Shown piece after piece: positions 55,200 to 63,144 of a DNA stretch of 64,000 nucleotides (positions are counted from its first letter, which is position 1; each line of letters opens with the position of its first letter). The stretch comes from Novosphingobium sp. 18050 (GTDB taxonomy: Bacteria; Pseudomonadota; Alphaproteobacteria; Sphingomonadales; Sphingomonadaceae). The notes beneath the pieces were generated by a model. It was not told the DNA's origin, did no database searches, and was given only the letters and a program-made list of their open reading frames with translations. The translations under genes and the position numbers were made by a program. The stretch is from NCBI RefSeq assembly GCF_902706195.1, contig NZ_CACSJO010000008.1, positions 62,001-126,000 of the forward strand, read 5' to 3'.

Positions 55200-56334
55200 G
55201 GGTGACCGCCTCCATCGGTGTGGGCATTCGCGCAGGGAAGCGCTCGCGCAGCACTGGCAGCACCTTCTCGCCGAAGATCGGCAGCGAGGCGTGATAGTCG
55301 GGGAAGATCAGCATCAGCCCGTCGAGCGAGGTGTTCTCGAAAATCGCGCTCAGCCGCTCGATCACCGTTTCGGGCGTGCCCAGCACATGCGGGGTCATGA
55401 AGGTGGAGCGGGCCTTCTGGGTGAAGGCGTTTTCCTTGCCGATCTCGCTATCGAGGAAGCCGTAGGCGCGCATCATGCCGTGCAGGGCGCCTTCGTCGAA
55501 TCCGGCGCGGAAGTGTGCGGCGGTTTCCTCGGCTTCGGCGTCGGTCTCGCCGAAGACCACCGTCATCATCGAATACGTGCGGATCTTCGCGCCCAGCGCT
55601 GCCGCGCCGGCCTTGGCATCGGCGCTGGCCCTGGCCAGTTCCTCGACGTTACCGCCCGAGAGGAACAGGGCGTCCATCTCGTTGGCGGTGAACTCGATCC
55701 CGACCTTTGACGTGCCGGCGCAGACCAGGAACGGCGGGCTGGCGGGCTTGGGGTCGGAAATGCAGTCGTCGAGGGTGAAATACTTGCCGTGGCTGGTGAC
55801 TGAGTCTTCGGTCCACAGTGCCTTGATCGCCTGTATCCACTCGGTCGCGAGGACGTAGCGCTCGTCGTGGTCGACGCCTTCGGGCCATGCGCCCATCTGC
55901 GAGAATTCGCCCTTGTAGGCGCCTGTCACCACGTTGAGCCCGGCGCGGCCGTGGCTGATCTGGTCCAGCGTGGCGATCATCTTGGCGGTGACGGCAGGGT
56001 TCTGCAGGATCGTATGGACCGTTGCCCAGACCTTCACGCGGCTGGTCGCCTGCGCGAGCCCGGCCATCATCATCGGCGAATCCAGGCTGGCGCGCCAGTG
56101 TTCGGTCTCTCCGCCGTAGCCGCGGTATTTCGCCATCGCCATGATGAAGTCGAGGCCGATATCCTCGGCCAGCTTCGCGGCTTTCAGGTTGTAGTCGTAG
56201 GAGCCGTCGAGCGTGGGGGCGTTCTTCGACAGGATCCAGCCGCCGTTCGCCATCGGCATGAAAATGCCGAGATCGCGGCCGCCGGTGTCGGACGGCAGGC
56301 CGAATGTAGCCGGTCTGGATTGGCTCTGGCTCAT
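55192..56334 (-). CDS. RutA-like LLM-class flavin monooxygenase
   Basis: A 380-residue luciferase-like monooxygenase, first gene of the coupled operon. It keeps the RutA-type layout: DLGIFMPMANGGWILSKNAP, DFIMAMAKYRGYGGETEHW, GRAGLNVVTGAYKGEFSQMG and LMLIFPDYHASLPIFGEKVL. It differs from the true RutA at 19202 in most variable positions (for example MAMAKYRGYGG versus [10 protein letters not shown]), so it likely acts on a different but related substrate. It needs reduced FMN from a reductase not seen nearby. Confidence 0.92.
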   Translation of the reverse strand: MSQSQSRPATFGLPSDTGGRDLGIFMPMANGGWILSKNAPTLDGSYDYNLKAAKLAEDIGLDFIMAMAKYRGYGGETEHWRASLDSPMMMAGLAQATSRVKVWATVHTILQNPAVTAKMIATLDQISHGRAGLNVVTGAYKGEFSQMGAWPEGVDHDERYVLATEWIQAIKALWTEDSVTSHGKYFTLDDCISDPKPASPPFLVCAGTSKVGIEFTANEMDALFLSGGNVEELARASADAKAGAAALGAKIRTYSMMTVVFGETDAEAEETAAHFRAGFDEGALHGMMRAYGFLDSEIGKENAFTQKARSTFMTPHVLGTPETVIERLSAIFENTSLDGLMLIFPDYHASLPIFGEKVLPVLRERFPARMPTPMEAVTHG

Positions 56335-56513
56335 GTGGCTCCCCTGAATGGTCGTGTTACTGCTGGGTGGAGGCTAGAATGGGGTGTGCCTGCGATCTTG
56401 TCACCCTGCGCCCGCGCTCTTGTCGGTGATCAAGATGCCGGGCGCGGGCGGCAAAGATGTGGCGGGGCCGGCCGCGGTACGCCACACGTCATCTTGCACG
56501 AGGGAGATCGAAC

Positions 56514-57335
56514 GTGAGCAACTGGTTCATCACTGGCGTAAGCACCGGCCTCGGCCGCGCGATTGCCCGCGCGGCGCTGGCGGCGGGGGATACCGTGGTC
56601 GGCACTGTGCGCAGCGCGGGGGACGCAGCCTCGTTCGAGGCTCTGGGCGAAGGCGCCATCGGCATGGTGCTGGACGTGACCGATGCCGCCGCCGTCGCCG
56701 CCGTGGTCGATGCGGCCGAGGCGCGGACCGGCGGGCTGGACTTCGTCGTCAACAATGCCGGCCTTGGCTATACCGGCGCGGTCGAGGAAACCCCGATCGC
56801 GGATGCCAGGGCATTGTTCGACGTCAATGTCTGGGGCGCGCTGGCGGTGATCCAGGCGGCCTTGCCGCACCTTCGCCGCCGAAAAGCGGGGCATATCGTC
56901 AATGTCGGCTCGATCAGCGGCATGGCCTGCTGGAACGGCACCGGCATCTACGGTGCCAGCAAGTTCGCGCTGGATTGCATCGGGCGCACTCTGGCGCAGG
57001 AAGTGAACCCGCTGGGCATCAAGGTGACGAACGTGGCGCCCGGCGGGATGCGCACGGAGTTCGCCGCCTCGCGCCTGTTGGGGGCAGAGCCCAGCATCGC
57101 CGATTATGCCGAGACGGCGCATGTCGCGCGTGAGGTTCTGACCGGGCACCACGGCGAGGAGCCGAGCGATCCCGACCTTATTGCGCAGGCTATCGTGACG
57201 GCGGTGACGTCGCCCGAGCCTCCGCTGGTACTGCTGTTGGGCAATGATGCGCTGGGTTACGCCACGCGGGAGTTCGCGATGCTGGGCGAGCAGTTCGAGA
57301 CGTGGAAGCACCTGACGACGTCGGTGGGTGCCTGA
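56514..57335 (+). CDS. SDR-family oxidoreductase
   Basis: A 273-residue short-chain dehydrogenase. GTG 56514 is the start, with AGGGAG at 56501-56506 and a protein beginning SNWFITGVSTGLGRA. The cofactor motif is TGVSTGLG, then FVVNNAGLGYTG, and the catalytic pair lies in YGASKFALD. Divergent from the RutA-like operon with a 179-bp gap, so it may be co-regulated. Substrate unknown. Confidence 0.92.
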   Translation: MSNWFITGVSTGLGRAIARAALAAGDTVVGTVRSAGDAASFEALGEGAIGMVLDVTDAAAVAAVVDAAEARTGGLDFVVNNAGLGYTGAVEETPIADARALFDVNVWGALAVIQAALPHLRRRKAGHIVNVGSISGMACWNGTGIYGASKFALDCIGRTLAQEVNPLGIKVTNVAPGGMRTEFAASRLLGAEPSIADYAETAHVAREVLTGHHGEEPSDPDLIAQAIVTAVTSPEPPLVLLLGNDALGYATREFAMLGEQFETWKHLTTSVGA

Positions 57336-57356
57336 TCCTGCCCGGTGATGAAGACA

Positions 57357-59684
57357 TCAGGACGAGAACAAACTCTTCCTGATGACCGCGTGGACGCCCC
57401 AGTTGCCGTTCGCCACCTGGCTGATCCCGAAGTCCACACCCACCGACAGCAGCGAGATCGCCTCGTCCTCGGTGAAATCGCGCAGGGTCATCAGGAAGCG
57501 GCGGGCCTTGCGGAAGGCGTCGCGCATGGCGGCGTCGATGGAGCTTTGCTTGTAGACCTCGCTTTGCGCATTGGCGCCCAGTTCCTTGAGGTAGTCGGGG
57601 TGGGAGAAGCCCAGGATCACCCATTCGTCGGGCGTTTCGATCATCGGATAATCGATGTCGCGGATGTATTTGCGGCTGGTCTTGGCCGGGTGCAGGATGA
57701 CCTGGATCACCGCCGTCATCGAACATTCGATGGCGGTGCCGCACAGTTCGCTATCGCCTTGGCTGGCGTGGGGATCGCCCATCGACAGCAGGCCGCCGGG
57801 AACCCCAACGGGCAGGAAGCAACTGGCGCCCTTGCCCAGCCGCCAGTTGTCGATGTTGCCGCCGAAGTTGGCGGGCGGGACGGAATCGATCAGTTCCGAA
57901 TGAGCCGGCGCCAGCGCGATCACGCCGAAGTGCGGGCGCACCGGGATCGTCACGTCGCGCAGCACGTCGAAGTTGCGGGTGATCGTCTCGGGATCGACCG
58001 GGACGCCGGGATAGTCGTAGCGTTCGTGGACCACGCCCGAAGGGTCGGTCTGCGGGGTCCAGCGATAGGAGTAGACCGCCTGCGCAGTGGCCCGGCCGGG
58101 TTCGTCGTCCATCTCGTAGATGGTGATGACTTCGCGGTCCTTGGGTTCGGTAAGCAGGTCCTTGTAGTGGAAGCCCCAGTACGCGGCGACGTTGCTGCCG
58201 AAGGAGCGGCCCGCAAAGCGCGGGTTCTGGCTGGGGCGGGCCTCCATGTCGAGAATGCGCACTTCGATCACGTCGCCGGGGCGGGCGCCCTCTACCGCGA
58301 TCGGGCCGGTGCAGATGTGGACGCCGAAGCCCTCACCTGGGCCGCGCCCCAGGGCCGAAGCGTCGAAGGGGCCGGCGCCGCGCCGTTCCACCGCCTTGCC
58401 CTCTGCGGTCCAGTGGAACACCGCCTCGGCGCCCGCATCGCCTTCGATCATGCGTTCGGCATCGTCGTTGGCGTGGTGGGTCAGGGTTTCGATGGTGACA
58501 TAGTCGCCCGAACGGACTTCCAGCGCCGGGCTGAGCGAGCGGCTGAAATAGCCCCAGTGGATGGTGTCGGGCCGGGCGGGCAGGAAGTGGTGGCGGCGGG
58601 TGCGCGCGGCATCATCCAGCGCGGGCAGGGCGTCCGCGCCGGGCAGCACGCCTTCGAGTACGCTCGCGGGTTCGCGGTTTTCCAGCCGTACGTCGCGGGC
58701 CTTTTCCGGGCGGCCGCGCCGGGGGGCTTCGACTGAAGTACCCACGGATTCGGGTGATTTACGGTATTCGCGCGGGCTCATCCCGTACTGCTCGCGAAAG
58801 GCGCGGGAGAACGAGGCGCTGTCGTTGAAGCCCCACTGGAACAGGATTTCCGAGATCGAACGCTGGGCGTGCAGCGGGCTGCCAAGGTCCAGCCGGCAGC
58901 GTTCCAGCCGGCGCAGCTTGACGTAGTGGCCGAAACTCTCGCCGTGCTGCTCAAACAACTTCTGCAGGTAGCGCGGCGAGATATTGTGCTCTGACGCGAT
59001 CTGGTGGGTGCTCAGGTTGGGGTCGGACAGCCGCATCTCGATCGACTGGAACACCCGTTCCAGGATCGCGGCGCGCCCGCCCGCCGCGCCGCCCAGCGCC
59101 TTGGCGGGGGCGCGGTCGAGCAGGGTGGCGGCGATCATCTCCGGCAAGGCCAGTTCGACCGGGCGGATCTGGTCGTCGGAAATGTCGAGGATGGTGTCGG
59201 CGACGGTACGCAGCAGGCTGGACATCATCCGGCCCACGGCGGTGTCGGCGATGAGGTCGCTGATCTCTGTCGGCAGCTGCGAGCGTGATTTCAGCGCCGG
59301 CAGGCTGTGCGGCACTTTGACGATGAGCAGGCGGAAATCGCCCCCGGCGCCAATCCGGCAGCGGGTGTCGCCGCCGCCATAGACCATGTCGCCTTCGCCG
59401 ATTTCGACCGTAGCATCGCCGCTGGTCGCTGTAAGGCGGCCTTCGAGCAGGAGGACGAGCCAGAAACAGCGCGCCTCCTGCCGGAAGTCGAGTGTCAGGG
59501 CCTGGGCCGTGCCGGTGCAGCGGATGAACTGGATCTTCTGGCCGCTGGTGAAGCTGACGAGGTCGCCATAGATTTCCTCGTCGCCGGTATCCAGTTCAAG
59601 GCTTACACGCTGCAGTGCAAAACGCCAGGCTTCAAGCCGCTGGTCGTGCGGGTAGGCATTGGTAGTCAATCGCACGCCGGTCAT
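57357..59684 (-). CDS. Fusion: AraC-family regulator plus acetamidase/formamidase
   Basis: One uninterrupted 775-codon frame joins two normally separate proteins. Residues about 1-180 are a cupin-like sensor of the AraC-binding type (VEIGEGDMVYGGGDTRC). Residues about 205-310 are an AraC double helix-turn-helix (HNISPRYLQKLFEQHGESFG; QWGFNDSASFSRAFREQYGM). A basic linker follows, and residues about 365-775 are a full FmdA/AmdA-type acetamidase/formamidase (TIHWGYFSRSL, TLTHHANDD, FGGNIDNWRLGKG, GDPHASQGDSELCGTAIE, VDFGISQVANG). No stop separates the parts. It lies 38 bp after the Rieske gene on the same strand. It may couple amide sensing or hydrolysis with gene control. Confidence 0.88.
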   Translation of the reverse strand: MTGVRLTTNAYPHDQRLEAWRFALQRVSLELDTGDEEIYGDLVSFTSGQKIQFIRCTGTAQALTLDFRQEARCFWLVLLLEGRLTATSGDATVEIGEGDMVYGGGDTRCRIGAGGDFRLLIVKVPHSLPALKSRSQLPTEISDLIADTAVGRMMSSLLRTVADTILDISDDQIRPVELALPEMIAATLLDRAPAKALGGAAGGRAAILERVFQSIEMRLSDPNLSTHQIASEHNISPRYLQKLFEQHGESFGHYVKLRRLERCRLDLGSPLHAQRSISEILFQWGFNDSASFSRAFREQYGMSPREYRKSPESVGTSVEAPRRGRPEKARDVRLENREPASVLEGVLPGADALPALDDAARTRRHHFLPARPDTIHWGYFSRSLSPALEVRSGDYVTIETLTHHANDDAERMIEGDAGAEAVFHWTAEGKAVERRGAGPFDASALGRGPGEGFGVHICTGPIAVEGARPGDVIEVRILDMEARPSQNPRFAGRSFGSNVAAYWGFHYKDLLTEPKDREVITIYEMDDEPGRATAQAVYSYRWTPQTDPSGVVHERYDYPGVPVDPETITRNFDVLRDVTIPVRPHFGVIALAPAHSELIDSVPPANFGGNIDNWRLGKGASCFLPVGVPGGLLSMGDPHASQGDSELCGTAIECSMTAVIQVILHPAKTSRKYIRDIDYPMIETPDEWVILGFSHPDYLKELGANAQSEVYKQSSIDAAMRDAFRKARRFLMTLRDFTEDEAISLLSVGVDFGISQVANGNWGVHAVIRKSLFSS

Positions 59685-59722
59685 GCCGGATTACCCTTGT
59701 TAATTAACCCTGAATACCGAGC

Positions 59723-60931
59723 CTAGTCGATCGCCTCGGCACCCGCCAGACGCTTGTGTGCGTTGCGGTAACGGTGGACCAGCCACTTGTTGAACTGGCC
59801 CTGCGCGCCCTCCTGCCAGGAGTAGCGGCCACGCGGCGCGAAGCGCGAACGCAGACCTTCCTGCACCAGTCCGTCGACATGCATGTCCTGCGCGATGATC
59901 TTGCCCGAGGCGGAAAGGTTCATGTCGAGCAGGTTCTCGAAATTGGGCTCGGCCATGGCGCCCGGCGCGAACAGGAAGCCGGTTTCCAGCTCGTGCGATT
60001 CCGGGCCATCCGGGCGCAGGATGAGGTAGATCACCATGTCGCTCATCATCACCAGCGATAGCGACGGTGGGACGTTGGCGAAGGTCATGCGGCTGCGGCC
60101 CTCGTCGGTCAGGCCGGGGAACACGGGCAGCACCGCGCGCTGGGTGGCGTTGAAGCTGGCGTCGGCGTGAAGGGTGCCGTTGAAGCGCAGGAACCCTGCG
60201 TCCTCCGGCTCGGAATGCGGGAATTCGGCGCGGCCCGATGGCACGAAATCGTGCAGCGGTCCGGCGTGGAGGCGGCTGGCGTGGTACCCGTCGTTGTTGT
60301 TCTCGAACATGACCTTCCAGTTCCACGGCAGCTTGGCCGCCGGGTCTGGCTTTGGTCCTTCGGCGTTGGCAAGGTCGTAGCCGGAGATCGCGTCCGCCAC
60401 CTTGGTCAGGCGGGGGGCGAGCGGGGCGGCGTCCAGGTCGAAGTTGACGAAGATGAAGCCGTTCCAGATTTCGACGGCAAAGCGCGGCAGGCCGTTTTCC
60501 TTGCGATCGAAATTGCAGGTCTTGTTCATGGCCGGGGCCGCCACCAGCGCGCCGTCGAGCGAGTAGCTCCAGTGGTGATAGGGGCACAGGAACCCGCGCG
60601 CCTTGCCTGCACCTTCGGCGACGAGCATCGCGCGGTGCTGGCATACCGCCGACATCGCGTTGATCTCTCCGGCAAGGTTACGCGCAACGATGATGGGCTC
60701 GTTGACGGTGCGGGTGGTGAAGAATTCGCCGGCTTCCGCGATCCACGATTCGCGCCCCACACACTGCCACTCGTTAAAGTAGAGCGCGTCCTTCTCGAAC
60801 TCGTAGAAGTCGGTGCCGGTGTAGCATTCCGGCGGAAGCGTCACCGCATCGGCAAGGTCGACCGCAGATGCGGAAAGGGATTCGATGAAGCTGTCTGACA
60901 TCATGGGGGCGGGCATCGTTGGGGCGGACAT
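59723..60931 (-). CDS. Rieske non-haem iron aromatic-ring-hydroxylating oxygenase, alpha subunit
   Basis: A 402-residue Rieske oxygenase. The 2Fe-2S ligands are Cys97-x-His99 (CQHR) and Cys116-x2-His119 (CPYHH). The mononuclear iron site is Asp214-x2-His217-x4-His222 (NNNDGYHASRLH). ATG 60931 is chosen because GGGAAG precedes it; upstream in-frame sequence has no similarity. It hydroxylates or demethylates an aromatic or related compound. No ferredoxin, reductase or beta-subunit gene lies next to it, so electrons must come from elsewhere. The AraC-amidase fusion gene follows 38 bp later. Confidence 0.94.
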   Translation of the reverse strand: MSAPTMPAPMMSDSFIESLSASAVDLADAVTLPPECYTGTDFYEFEKDALYFNEWQCVGRESWIAEAGEFFTTRTVNEPIIVARNLAGEINAMSAVCQHRAMLVAEGAGKARGFLCPYHHWSYSLDGALVAAPAMNKTCNFDRKENGLPRFAVEIWNGFIFVNFDLDAAPLAPRLTKVADAISGYDLANAEGPKPDPAAKLPWNWKVMFENNNDGYHASRLHAGPLHDFVPSGRAEFPHSEPEDAGFLRFNGTLHADASFNATQRAVLPVFPGLTDEGRSRMTFANVPPSLSLVMMSDMVIYLILRPDGPESHELETGFLFAPGAMAEPNFENLLDMNLSASGKIIAQDMHVDGLVQEGLRSRFAPRGRYSWQEGAQGQFNKWLVHRYRNAHKRLAGAEAID

Positions 60932-61050
60932 GGTGTACTTCCCTGGTGTGTTTAGGTGCGCTTCGGGTGCGTATGGGCGCTGCTTTGGCCGGACTTTCCG
61001 CATGCCGCATCTGCGAAGGCAAGAACGCAAATGCGAACGGGGTGTTCGAC

Positions 61051-61536
61051 TTATTCGCGGGTGTAGTCGTCCGGGATCTTCGGCGGATCGCCGGCCTTGC
61101 CCCAGAGCAGGATCTCGTTGCCCCAGGGATCGCGAAAAGCGTGGTTCAACCCGTTGAACGTGCCCCAGAAATGGTTACGCCACAGCACCGTGGCGCCACG
61201 CTCCTCGGCGGCGGCAAGGATGCGCTCGGGTGTGTCGTCGTCGCTGATGAGAACCCAGATGCGAGGCTTGCGGCCTTCTGTCGAGATGCCGCGCGGGTCG
61301 ACGCCGGCGTCATTGGGATGCGGGCGGGCGTTGGCGGGATCGAAGATGCCGACGTGGAGATTGCCGATTTTGCTGTCGCTGCCGTCGGGGTTGGGGAACA
61401 TGCCGCCGGGGACCATGCGGTGATAGACGCCTTCCGGTTTGTGATCGTCGCGCCAGCCGAAGACTTCGGCGTAGAAACGGCCGGCAGCGGCGGGATCGTC
61501 GGCAGGCAGGTCTACGAAGATGAGCGTGTTGGGCAT
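61051..61536 (-). CDS. VOC-superfamily protein
   Basis: A 161-residue protein with the vicinal-oxygen-chelate fold: FVDLPADDPAAAGRFYAEVF at the start, and AFRDPWGNEILLWGK near the end. ATG 61536 follows AAGGAAG. This subtype is often annotated as glyoxalase/bleomycin-resistance-like or PhnB-like, with no defined reaction. It is upstream of the Rieske gene on the same strand (119 bp), so it may be part of the same transcript. Confidence 0.85.
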   Translation of the reverse strand: MPNTLIFVDLPADDPAAAGRFYAEVFGWRDDHKPEGVYHRMVPGGMFPNPDGSDSKIGNLHVGIFDPANARPHPNDAGVDPRGISTEGRKPRIWVLISDDDTPERILAAAEERGATVLWRNHFWGTFNGLNHAFRDPWGNEILLWGKAGDPPKIPDDYTRE

Positions 61537-61636
61537 GGGCGTCTTCCTTGGTGTTCGATGCCCATGGGTCTTGCGCCAATCGGGCGCGGCGCTCTTGGCG
61601 GCAGGCGTCCGGTTTGTTGATGTTGGCGCGGCGAGG

Positions 61637-61708
61637 GCTTCGACAGGCTCAGGGTGGGCGGAAGTTGCCCTATGCCCCCAATCCCGCTCAGGCTGAGCCT
61701 GTCGAAGC
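61637..61708. repeat. Inverted pair of REP-like GCTTCGACAGGCTCAG elements
   Basis: GCTTCGACAGGCTCAG at 61637-61652 and its exact reverse complement CTGAGCCTGTCGAAGC at 61693-61708 are separated by 40 bases. The same core (GAGCCTGTCGA) forms the stem loop at 28931-28974. This is a repeat unit common in sphingomonad intergenic DNA. It occupies the 293-bp gap between the divergent VOC and acetamidase genes, in which I see no gene. Confidence 0.8.
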
Positions 61709-61829
61709 GCTCTGCGGATCGCCGAACCGCCGTCCGCGCCAAGTTCGAGGGCGCGCACGGCCAAGACCCATTTCCGCATCCCCGCGAAGTTAAGAGTCTA
61801 GATCCTCCATCCAGCAAAAGGGGCAATGC

Positions 61830-62936
61830 ATGGCTTCGGTCACCACTTTCGGTTCGGCGAAGGCACAGGTTCGGCCTTCGGCGATCTGGCATCTCAAGGC
61901 CACGCCGGAGACCATCCACTGGGGCTACTTCTCGCCCGATATCAAGCCGGCACTGCGTATCAGGAGCGGCGACCTCGTCCATGCCGAGGCCGTGACGCAC
62001 CATGCCGGCGACGATGCCAGTCTGATGTTCGACGAAGGTATCGAGCGCATCTTCCGCGAGGTGGACCCCGCCAGCCGCGCGCCGGGCTGCCACATCATGA
62101 CCGGCCCGATCTATATCGAGGATGCCGAGCCGGGCGACATGATCGAGGTGCGCTATCTGCAGATGGTGCCGCGATGCAATTACGGCTCCAACCTCGCCGC
62201 GAACTGGGGGCATCTCTATGAGGAGTTCGGCAAGCAGGAGCGGGTGACGATCTACGAACTCGATCCCAACGCCAATACCGCCCACGCCCTTTATGCTTAT
62301 GATTTTCCCGGTGATTACACGGTGCCCGGCACGATCACCAATTGCCCGGAATGCGACCGTCATCCGGCGTTGCCGGGCATCACCATCCCGGCCCGCCCGC
62401 ACCTGGGCACGGCGGGCGTGGCGCCGGCGGTGAACGAGCCGGTCTCGACCATCCCGCCGGGCTTGCACGGCGGTAACATCGACAACTGGCGCATCGGTGC
62501 CGGCTCAACGATGTTCTACAAGTGCCAGGTCAAGGGCGGGCTGTTCTCGATCGGCGATCCGCACGTCAGCCAGGGCGACGGCGAGATCAGCGGCACCGCG
62601 ATCGAGGCTTCGCTCGACTGCCTGTTCCAGATCATCCTGCGCAAGGATTTCGACTTCCCCTCGCCGTTGCTGGAAACGCCGGAAAACTGGATCGTCCACG
62701 GCTTCGGCGCCGACCTCGACGAGGCGATGAAGAACTGCTCGCTCGATATGATCCACCTGCTGCACGAGAAGCAGGGGTTGAGCAGGAACGACGCCTATTC
62801 GCTGATGAGCGTGGCGGCGGACTTCGGCATCACGCAGGTGGTGGACGGCACGCTGGGCATCCATGCGCGCATCGAGCGCCGGATGTTCCCGTCCAAGGGC
62901 ATGGTCATCGACCCCGGCCGGCGCGATCTCGAGTAA
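61830..62936 (+). CDS. Acetamidase/formamidase family protein
   Basis: A 368-residue FmdA/AmdA-type amidohydrolase that releases ammonia from short amides such as formamide or acetamide in characterised members. Landmarks are TIHWGYFSPDIKPAL, AVTHHAGDDASLM, GGNIDNWRIGAGSTM, GDPHVSQGDGEISGTAIE and ADFGITQVVDG. These align closely with the C-terminal part of the AraC fusion at 57357, making the two paralogues within 5 kb. It stands alone on the plus strand and is followed by a terminator. Confidence 0.93.
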   Translation: MASVTTFGSAKAQVRPSAIWHLKATPETIHWGYFSPDIKPALRIRSGDLVHAEAVTHHAGDDASLMFDEGIERIFREVDPASRAPGCHIMTGPIYIEDAEPGDMIEVRYLQMVPRCNYGSNLAANWGHLYEEFGKQERVTIYELDPNANTAHALYAYDFPGDYTVPGTITNCPECDRHPALPGITIPARPHLGTAGVAPAVNEPVSTIPPGLHGGNIDNWRIGAGSTMFYKCQVKGGLFSIGDPHVSQGDGEISGTAIEASLDCLFQIILRKDFDFPSPLLETPENWIVHGFGADLDEAMKNCSLDMIHLLHEKQGLSRNDAYSLMSVAADFGITQVVDGTLGIHARIERRMFPSKGMVIDPGRRDLE

Positions 62937-62967
62937 AGGACACCCTCACTCCTGACGGGGTTACCTG

Positions 62968-63000
62968 GAGCCCGGTTCGTAAGAGCCGGGCTCGTTCTTT
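62968..63000 (+). terminator. Rho-independent terminator after acetamidase/formamidase
   Basis: GAGCCCGG (62968-62975) pairs with CCGGGCTC (62986-62993) around a ten-base loop, followed by GTTCTTT. It lies 32 bp after the stop codon. Confidence 0.75.
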
Positions 63001-63102
63001 ACGTGCATGAGTAAGGTTGCATCCGGCCTCTTTGCCCGGCCGGAACGCCAGAGCGCGCGCGGCTTGTCGACCTGTGCCTCGCACGCCGTCACGAATACAG
63101 CC

Positions 63103-63122
63103 GCCGGGGCGCGTGCCCCGGC
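63103..63122 (-). terminator. GC-rich hairpin after the partial MFS gene
   Basis: GCCGGGGC-GCGT-GCCCCGGC is a perfect eight-base-pair stem with a four-base loop, 22 bp beyond the MFS stop codon. It lacks a T-tract on the minus strand, so it may be only a weak or rho-assisted terminator. Confidence 0.45.
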
Positions 63123-63144
63123 TAAGCGAAGGGAGGGCGCCTTA

